Source: Anaerolineaceae bacterium 4572_78 (GTDB lineage Bacteria > Chloroflexota > Anaerolineae > 4572-78). Taken from it: DNA of 64,000 nt. The stretch lies in NCBI GenBank assembly GCA_002084875.1, contig NBMH01000045.1, positions 1 through 64,000 on the forward strand. Reading direction: 5' to 3'. Below the pieces are notes generated by a model. The model worked only from the letters and a program-made list of their open reading frames with translations, did not search any database and was not told where the DNA came from. Position 1 is the first letter of the stretch. Each line of letters starts with the position of its first letter. Position numbers and translations under genes: made by a program. Shown here one piece after another: positions 59,420 to 64,000 of this stretch.

Positions 59420-60656
59420 TTTCTTTCTCCTTCCAATCCTTTGCTAATTTGCCAATGTCAATCGCCATTTCGACGGTTCGTTGAGCCCGTTTGACGACAG
59501 GAGGGTCAATCATCTTTGAGCCAAGTGAGACAACGCCTAATCCTTTTTTTGTTGCCTCGTCAAATGCCCACACAATTCTTTTTGCCTTTTCGATTTCGGT
59601 TTTATTTGGGGCATAATATTCGTGAATGACCCCGATTTGGCGAGGATGAATACAACCCATGCCATCAAAGCCAAGTGACTTTGATTCTAGCACTACATCC
59701 CGCAAAGCATCCATGTCAGATACATCTGAGAAAACCGAATCAATCGGCTGAATCTTAGCAGCACGAGCTGCGTTCACAACTTGGCTTCGGGCAAAGAACG
59801 TTTCATGCCCTTTGCTAGTGCGTTGAGTTCCCAAATCAGCCGTATAATCTTCTAAACCAATGGCAAGTGCCACCATGTTATCGGCGGCTGTAGCAATCTG
59901 ATAAGCATTGACTACACCCAATGCACTTTCAATAATTGGCATAAGATAAATCGGATAGTTTTTGTCTTCTGATTCCAAAATTTGAGTAATCTTATCGTTG
60001 ATTTGTCTTATATCATCCGCCGACTCACATTTTGGAATGAGGATAAGATTCACATGGTTGGGAACGATATAATTCAAATCATCTAATCCTTTTGGGAGTT
60101 GATTGATTCGTACCATGCGTTCTGCCCCATAAAAATTAACTTGACGTAGAGCATTTCGTACTAAAAATTTTGCCTCATATTTCTTGTCATGGGCAACAGA
60201 GTCTTCTAAATCCAAGATAATTCCATCAGAATGATGTATCCCAGCATTAAGCATAAACTTGGGGCTGTTGCCTGGCAAGTAAAGCCGAGACCGCCGATAA
60301 CGGTCTTTCTTGGTATGATTCTGGTTTTCAGGGAGAATATCCAACAAATACTCTTTATCGATTTCGATGTTTTGCTGGAGCGTCAGAGCTTGTTTTGACA
60401 TCTTGATAGCCGCCTCAAAACGAGCTGCTAATACAAACGGTAATGCACCGCTATCTTCTATTTTTATGTTGGCATTCTTAATATCGAAAAATGCAAATAC
60501 ATCTCGACATAATTCTAGAATCGAATCGCCAAATAATTTTCCAACTTTGCTTTGTAGTTCTATGTTAATGCCGCCCTTATTTGTTAATTCAAGGGTAACA
60601 AAACAATCTGAACGAACTGTTTTTCCTTTATTTCCTGTGGTTACAATTTTGTCCAC
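59412..60656 (-). CDS. Fused citrate lyase acyl-carrier protein and beta subunit (CitD-CitE)
   Basis: 414 aa. Residues 1-90 match CitD: 'VRSDCFVTLELTNKGGINIE' with the Ser that carries the phosphoribosyl-dephospho-CoA group, and 'KLFGDSILELCRDVFAFFDI', 'SGALPFVLAARFEAAIK'. After a linker ('MSKQALTLQQNIEIDK') the CitE TIM-barrel starts: 'YRRSRLYLPGNSPKFMLNAG', 'GIILDLEDSVAHDKK', 'LILIPKCESADDI', 'GFDGMGCIHPRQIGVIHEYY'. The carrier and the lyase are thus one chain. The linker DNA matches a family B repeat. Confidence 0.92.
   Translation of the reverse strand: MDKIVTTGNKGKTVRSDCFVTLELTNKGGINIELQSKVGKLFGDSILELCRDVFAFFDIKNANIKIEDSGALPFVLAARFEAAIKMSKQALTLQQNIEIDKEYLLDILPENQNHTKKDRYRRSRLYLPGNSPKFMLNAGIHHSDGIILDLEDSVAHDKKYEAKFLVRNALRQVNFYGAERMVRINQLPKGLDDLNYIVPNHVNLILIPKCESADDIRQINDKITQILESEDKNYPIYLMPIIESALGVVNAYQIATAADNMVALAIGLEDYTADLGTQRTSKGHETFFARSQVVNAARAAKIQPIDSVFSDVSDMDALRDVVLESKSLGFDGMGCIHPRQIGVIHEYYAPNKTEIEKAKRIVWAFDEATKKGLGVVSLGSKMIDPPVVKRAQRTVEMAIDIGKLAKDWKEKENG
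60375..60401. repeat. Family B half-element in the CitD-CitE linker
   Basis: 'ctggagcgtcagagcttgttttgacat' differs at two positions from 'ctggagcgtcaaagcttgctttgaca' at 61110. Read on the coding strand it gives 'MSKQALTLQ', exactly at the domain boundary. Confidence 0.75.
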
Positions 60657-60757
60657 AATTTCCTCCTATTAAGAAAATATCAGGAAAGTATACTTTGATT
60701 TGAATATTTGGGCAAGTAATGTGAGATATACTTTAGAAACCGTTCACCCCAACCCCT

Positions 60758-60897
60758 AGGGCTACTCAATGCTAGTTGTAGGGGTGTATGGCCATACGCC
60801 CTTACTATTAGGGATGTTCAAAGCTTGCTTTGACATGAAAAAGCGAGCGATTTGATGCTCCATTGTGCGACTACATGATTGGAAATCATGTCGAAGT
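60758..60897. repeat. Mosaic of families B, C and hairpin arm
   Basis: Order: 'agggctactcaatgct', family C hairpin 'gtaggggtgtatggccatacgccctta', TCAAAGCTTGCTTTGACATGAAAAAGCGAGC, then 'gtgcgactacatgattggaaatcatgtcgaa'. Same order as 63428-63596. No gene in 60657-61196. Confidence 0.9.
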
Positions 60898-60947
60898 TCT
60901 TGCCAAACGTTCAATTGCATGGTACAATTTCACTATCTTACATGCCA

Positions 60948-60981
60948 AGACCTGACAGGTTTCTAAAAACCTGTCAGGTCT
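60948..60981. repeat. Palindrome AGACCTGACAGGTT type
   Basis: 'agacctgacaggtttctaaaaacctgtcaggtct', nearly perfect 34 bases, same size and layout as family A with different arms. A half copy ('aaacctgtcaggtct') lies at 32141 and a variant at 43337. Confidence 0.92.
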
Positions 60982-61031
60982 AACAATAGAGATTAAGATT
61001 TTTATTTGATTCATAAACAACAAGGAGGTAA

Positions 61032-61056
61032 ACGGCTCAAAAATCTATTGAGCCGT
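61032..61056. repeat. ACGGCTCAA hairpin after a Shine-Dalgarno-like AAGGAGG
   Basis: AAGGAGGTAA followed by ACGGCTCAA-aaatcta-TTGAGCCGT, nine-base-pair stem. No ORF follows directly. A possible decayed leader or small RNA hairpin. Confidence 0.45.
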
Positions 61057-61078
61057 ACTATTTATACTAAAAATGGGC

Positions 61079-61172
61079 ACAAAGTAACATTTTCATGAAG
61101 ATATCTTACTGGAGCGTCAAAGCTTGCTTTGACAGTCAAGACAAGAAAGGTTTTTGAAAACCTTTCTTGTCT
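61079..61172. repeat. Mosaic repeat ending in a family A palindrome
   Basis: 'aaagtaacattttcatgaagatatcttactggagcgtcaaagcttgctttgacagtc' runs directly into the perfect-arm palindrome 'agacaagaaaggtttttgaaaacctttcttgtct' (61139-61172), then 'aactata'. Shows the composite unit order. Confidence 0.92.
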
Positions 61173-61196
61173 AACTATAAACCCAATAGTACTGTC

Positions 61197-61433
61197 ATGA
61201 CAACTCACAACAGTGGTGATGAAAATAGTAATGCAACCATTACTTGGTCACCAAATTATGTTGGCGTTGAAACGGCAAAATCATACGCAAAAGCGGTTGT
61301 CATTGCTACACAAATAGGTCGCTTAGCAGAGGGCTTACCAGATACAGATGCGAAAATCATCAATCAAGTCATAGCCACATTTGATGGCGTGACACAGATT
61401 AAAATCGCAGAAACCGACCCTCGTATGCAATAA
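61197..61433 (+). CDS. Small hypothetical protein
   Basis: 78 aa from ATG 61197; the track's TTG start lies within the repeat. 'NATITWSPNYVGVETAKSYA' and 'AKIINQVIATFDGV' are unremarkable and soluble. No ribosome site is evident. It is 25 bases downstream of the family A palindrome. Low confidence that it is expressed. Confidence 0.4.
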   Translation: MTTHNSGDENSNATITWSPNYVGVETAKSYAKAVVIATQIGRLAEGLPDTDAKIINQVIATFDGVTQIKIAETDPRMQ

Positions 61434-61521
61434 CATTATCACATCATCAACCGTAGCCGCAATTTCCAATTGCAAAACTACGTGATTTGGAAATCACGAC
61501 TACGGATTTGACCATACTTTC

Positions 61522-63405
61522 ATGCACAACTATCATCGTTACATTCCTTATATCCTCATCATAATTGCCACATCATTATACATCTTCACTTTGGATACAG
61601 GGCTACGGACAGATGAATTGATGGGTGGTGATTTAATCACCCATCAATATGCCCAAGTGCAAGGGCGACCAAGCAATGCACCTGGCTATCCACTGTATAC
61701 CATGCTCGGTTGGGTATGGTTTCGTGTGGGGCGTTTATTTCTTAGCTGGCTTTTCAACCCGATTCAAATCCTCTCATTTTATTCCACGCTATGGGGATTA
61801 GCTTCATTGTGGATATTGTATCATCTCCTCATGCGTCCTGAAGTAACCAACAAAAATTGGGGCATCGCTATCTTACTGACCAGCTTTTATGGGGTGACTT
61901 ATTTTTTTTGGTATTATAGCGTCACCACCGAACAATACACTTCTGCCATTTTCCAAACCCTGCTCATTGTATGGCTTGCCTTTGAATGGGAACAAAACCC
62001 CTCAAATAAAATCCTGCTCATGATGGCTTTCATGTGTGGCACCATGCTTGCCAACATGATTACGACATTGTTTATTTTACCTCCCTTGTTTTACCTGATA
62101 TTTAGCAAGCGACCTCGCATTTTAACCGACATAAAATTAGTCATGCAAGCAATTATCTTCGGTTTATTTCCCACCATCAGTTATGCTTATATTTACATTC
62201 GAGGACTACAGCATCCTGAATGGCGAGGTGAAGGAGAATGGACAAATGTCACCGAATGGTTTTTCCAATTCATTACCATTCAACAGGGACAAGATGAATT
62301 AACACTAGGCTTGACGCTAGAAAATATAATCACTCACGAATTTCCATCTATCATGGCACATGAATTAACTTTGCCAGTTTTGTTAGGTGGCATTATTGGT
62401 TTAGGCATGTTCGGCAGACGAAAGGCAATTTTCTTTTATGGAACATTATTTATCTACATGGCATTTGTGGTTGCGTATCGTTTTGGCAACTGGTTTCAAG
62501 TTATTTTGCCCATGTATCCTTTAATCGTGCTTGGGTTCGGCAAAAGCATAACGTACTACAAACATTTTACATGTGATTCTTGGCTTATGTCCACCAGACA
62601 AGAAAGGTTTTTGAAAACCTTTCTTGTCTTAACCATGAAAACGTTGTCTCTTCTATTGATCATGTTAGTCAGTTACCGATTTATCATCAGCTTACCACAA
62701 GCAAATCAGCACTATCTTCCACAAGATACAGCACTTGAACCAGGCTGGGCAATAATAACCGACATTTCAAAAGCAGGCATGGGCAATGAAACTATCACTA
62801 TCTCTCCAGAATTTCAAGAATGGTTGGCATTGCAATACTTGCTTGAGATTTGGGATGTGGATATTTTGCTCGAACTGCATGAACCAAATACTCCCGCCGA
62901 ATTTATAACTCGTCAAGCAATTATTGCACAAACCCATCAGATTAATTTAGAATCAATTCATCCTCAAGCAATTGGCAGAGAGGTTATTCATCTCAAGCAT
63001 GAACGAAACATAATTGCCTCTGAACTTGCAATTTTATCGGGAAATATGCTAAATTTTGGTGGGATGATTTATCTAATTGATTACGAAGTTTATGATGGGG
63101 GCGAATTAATTACTATGTCATGGCTGGCACCAAATTTAATCCTCACCGATTACACCATGTCAGTTCGCTTGTGGCAACATGGGCAACCAATCGAAGCATG
63201 GTCAGGTCTATTAATCCAAGACCATCGTCCAGTTTGGAACATGTATCCAACAAATTACTGGCATGCCAATGAAATTGTTAAAGACAGTTACACCTTTACA
63301 CTACCACCACATGCCCAACCTGACCAAATTCAAATAGTGATTTATCACGTAACAGAAGATGGTTTTGAAAATTTAGATGCTCATTTTTTAAACATAGACT
63401 TTTAG
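61522..63405 (+). CDS. DUF2723-type membrane protein (GT-C-like) with in-frame repeat
   Basis: 627 aa. 'TLDTGLRTDELMGGDLITHQ' and 'GRPSNAPGYPLYTMLGWVWF' match DUF2723/GT117, predicted lipid-linked glycosyltransferases (the 'D.aEl......HpPGYPlYtl' signature). About nine TM helices lie in residues 1-400, then a soluble extracytoplasmic domain to the end. At about residues 358-370 the text 'TRQERFLKTFLVLTMKTL' is translated family A palindrome plus tail. It sits at the start of the last TM helix, where it replaces or extends a loop. Alone on its strand. Confidence 0.82.
   Translation: MHNYHRYIPYILIIIATSLYIFTLDTGLRTDELMGGDLITHQYAQVQGRPSNAPGYPLYTMLGWVWFRVGRLFLSWLFNPIQILSFYSTLWGLASLWILYHLLMRPEVTNKNWGIAILLTSFYGVTYFFWYYSVTTEQYTSAIFQTLLIVWLAFEWEQNPSNKILLMMAFMCGTMLANMITTLFILPPLFYLIFSKRPRILTDIKLVMQAIIFGLFPTISYAYIYIRGLQHPEWRGEGEWTNVTEWFFQFITIQQGQDELTLGLTLENIITHEFPSIMAHELTLPVLLGGIIGLGMFGRRKAIFFYGTLFIYMAFVVAYRFGNWFQVILPMYPLIVLGFGKSITYYKHFTCDSWLMSTRQERFLKTFLVLTMKTLSLLLIMLVSYRFIISLPQANQHYLPQDTALEPGWAIITDISKAGMGNETITISPEFQEWLALQYLLEIWDVDILLELHEPNTPAEFITRQAIIAQTHQINLESIHPQAIGREVIHLKHERNIIASELAILSGNMLNFGGMIYLIDYEVYDGGELITMSWLAPNLILTDYTMSVRLWQHGQPIEAWSGLLIQDHRPVWNMYPTNYWHANEIVKDSYTFTLPPHAQPDQIQIVIYHVTEDGFENLDAHFLNIDF
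62596..62629. repeat. Family A palindrome inside a coding region
   Basis: 'agacaagaaaggtttttgaaaacctttcttgtct', identical to 61139-61172 one kilobase away, and in frame with the DUF2723 gene (AGA CAA GAA AGG TTT TTG). Confidence 0.95.
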
Positions 63406-63427
63406 GATAACACCACCCCTAACCAAC

Positions 63428-63596
63428 AGGGCTGTTCAATGCTAGTTGTAGTGGCGGCCGTACGCCACTACTATTCATGGCTTGTTCAATGCTATTTTTT
63501 GACAAGATAAATTGGAGGGTCAAAGCTTACTTTGACATGAAAAAGCAAGCTTTTTCGCTCCGTTGTGCGACCACGTGATTGAAAATCATGTCGAAT
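63428..63596. repeat. Mosaic of families B, C and hairpin arm
   Basis: 'cagggctgttcaatgctagttgtagtggcggccgtacgccactactattcatggcttgttcaatgctattttttgacaagataaattggagggtcaaagc' and on to 'gaccacgtgattgaaaatcatgtcgaatt'. The longest and best copy of the composite unit. Lies at a convergent junction. Confidence 0.92.
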
Positions 63597-63600
63597 TAGA

Positions 63601-63999
63601 TTATTTCCGAGTCGCCTGTTTAGCAAAACGCTTGGCAGCTGAGGCAGTAGTCCTCACTGCTTGATAGACATCAGCTGTGTCATCGCCTTGTTGACCACTT
63701 GGCATATGTCCATCACTACGGGTACTTTGCACAATATCGGGTAAAGCCTTAGCTAAAATGAGCGTAGATAATGCCGACTCGCCACCTGATTGATTGACCA
63801 AAATAGGACGTGGTACCGTTTTGACCAATTTTTCAGCGACATCTAGTCGTCTCATTTCCAATTCATACTGCAAAACAGCACGATTATCTTGGTATGACTT
63901 ACCTAAGCTGGTTAATGCTCGGGCTTCATTTTCAGCCGATGTTAGTTCGGCTTGACCATCAGCCTCGATATCTAAGCGAATCTTTTCAGCCTTTGCCTC
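63601..63999 (-). CDS. SPFH/flotillin-like protein, C-terminal part (cut by window edge)
   Basis: The frame is open to the end of the window. It reads 'EAKAEKIRLDIEADGQAELT' and 'SAENEARALTSLGKSYQDNR', the Ala/Glu-rich coiled-coil of SPFH/band 7 (flotillin-like) membrane-microdomain proteins. It is followed by 'LEMRRLDVAEKLVKTVPRPI' and a Ser/Gly-rich tail. The track's first Met (63873) is internal. N-terminal SPFH domain and start lie beyond the window. Confidence 0.7.
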   Translation of the reverse strand, partial: EAKAEKIRLDIEADGQAELTSAENEARALTSLGKSYQDNRAVLQYELEMRRLDVAEKLVKTVPRPILVNQSGGESALSTLILAKALPDIVQSTRSDGHMPSGQQGDDTADVYQAVRTTASAAKRFAKQATRK

Positions 64000-64000
64000 C

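Noticed and set aside
630-63596. Repeats as a CRISPR array
   Set aside because: Copies are kilobases apart, differ in composition and have no regular spacers or cas genes nearby.
1-64000. tRNA or rRNA genes
   Set aside because: I looked for TTCGAATC-type T-loops and acceptor pairing in the spacers and saw none I could support. A covariance-model scan would be decisive.

Overview
This window is AT-rich bacterial chromosome, densely packed in short operons. I infer a Chloroflexota (Anaerolineae-like) bacterium. The evidence is the style of the gene set: FHA/vWA/Ig-like surface-signalling proteins, a SAF/CpaB protein, an LCP-LytR protein, paired acyl-CoA dehydrogenases, a DUF2723 membrane glycosyltransferase and a sirtuin. 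No rRNA or marker tree is available, so the phylum is an inference. Three things dominate the region: a long prokaryotic Argonaute beside a four-copy array of PD-(D/E)XK-like genes, several families of small dispersed palindromic repeats, and an unusual number of damaged genes.

Layout. 1-5 kb: end of a fructosamine-kinase-like gene, then a leftward set (sirtuin, enoyl-CoA hydratase/isomerase, APH-like kinase, L-isoaspartyl methyltransferase). 5-10.7 kb: decayed RHS/YD-repeat remnant, four tandem paralogues with a common leader (two intact, two with in-frame deletions), an IS1-like transposase stub, a RelE/ParE-like toxin stub and the Argonaute gene. 10.8-24.7 kb: class I aminotransferase, proline dehydrogenase, two methyltransferases, a SHOCT-like protein, an Hsp70 relative, acylphosphatase-tilS-spermidine-synthase-like operon, an MBL hydrolase and a frameshifted GAF histidine kinase. 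24.8-27.1 kb: HprK-like kinase, PqqD-like protein and nucleotidyltransferase, a RiPP-type trio. 27.3-33.3 kb: envelope proteins, a Pth lacking its catalytic core, Nudix, TrmH, MetRS and CpaB-like protein.

33.6-48.9 kb: DUF697-like protein, a large unknown wHTH/coiled-coil protein, LCP protein, AcpS with two acyl-CoA dehydrogenases, a peptide ABC transporter (binding protein and two permeases, one missing a helix), a frameshifted membrane protein, an ECF sigma factor with a candidate membrane anti-sigma factor, and a bactofilin-like protein. 48.9-50 kb: a small cassette-like region with attC-like repeats. 50.2-56.7 kb: a three-gene FHA/vWA/FHA-Ig operon. 57.6-60.7 kb: GNAT-like protein and citrate lyase genes citF plus a fused citD-citE. 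61-64 kb: small ORF, DUF2723 membrane protein and the C-terminal part of an SPFH/flotillin-like gene cut by the window edge.

Dispersed repeats. At least four families recur: (A) near-perfect 34-bp palindromes of the type CAAGAAAGG-TTTT..AAAA-CCTTTCTTG; (B) mosaics built on TCAAAGCTTGCTTTGA with a following GCTTTTTCGCTCCA arm; (C) GTAGGGGCGTAYGGCC-type hairpins; (D) GC-rich CCCCTCCCCC..GGGGAGAGGGG blocks. They sit between genes, often just upstream of start codons. They also lie in frame inside tilS, a methyltransferase, the DUF2723 protein and the citD-citE linker, and they form the C-termini of MetRS and TrmH.
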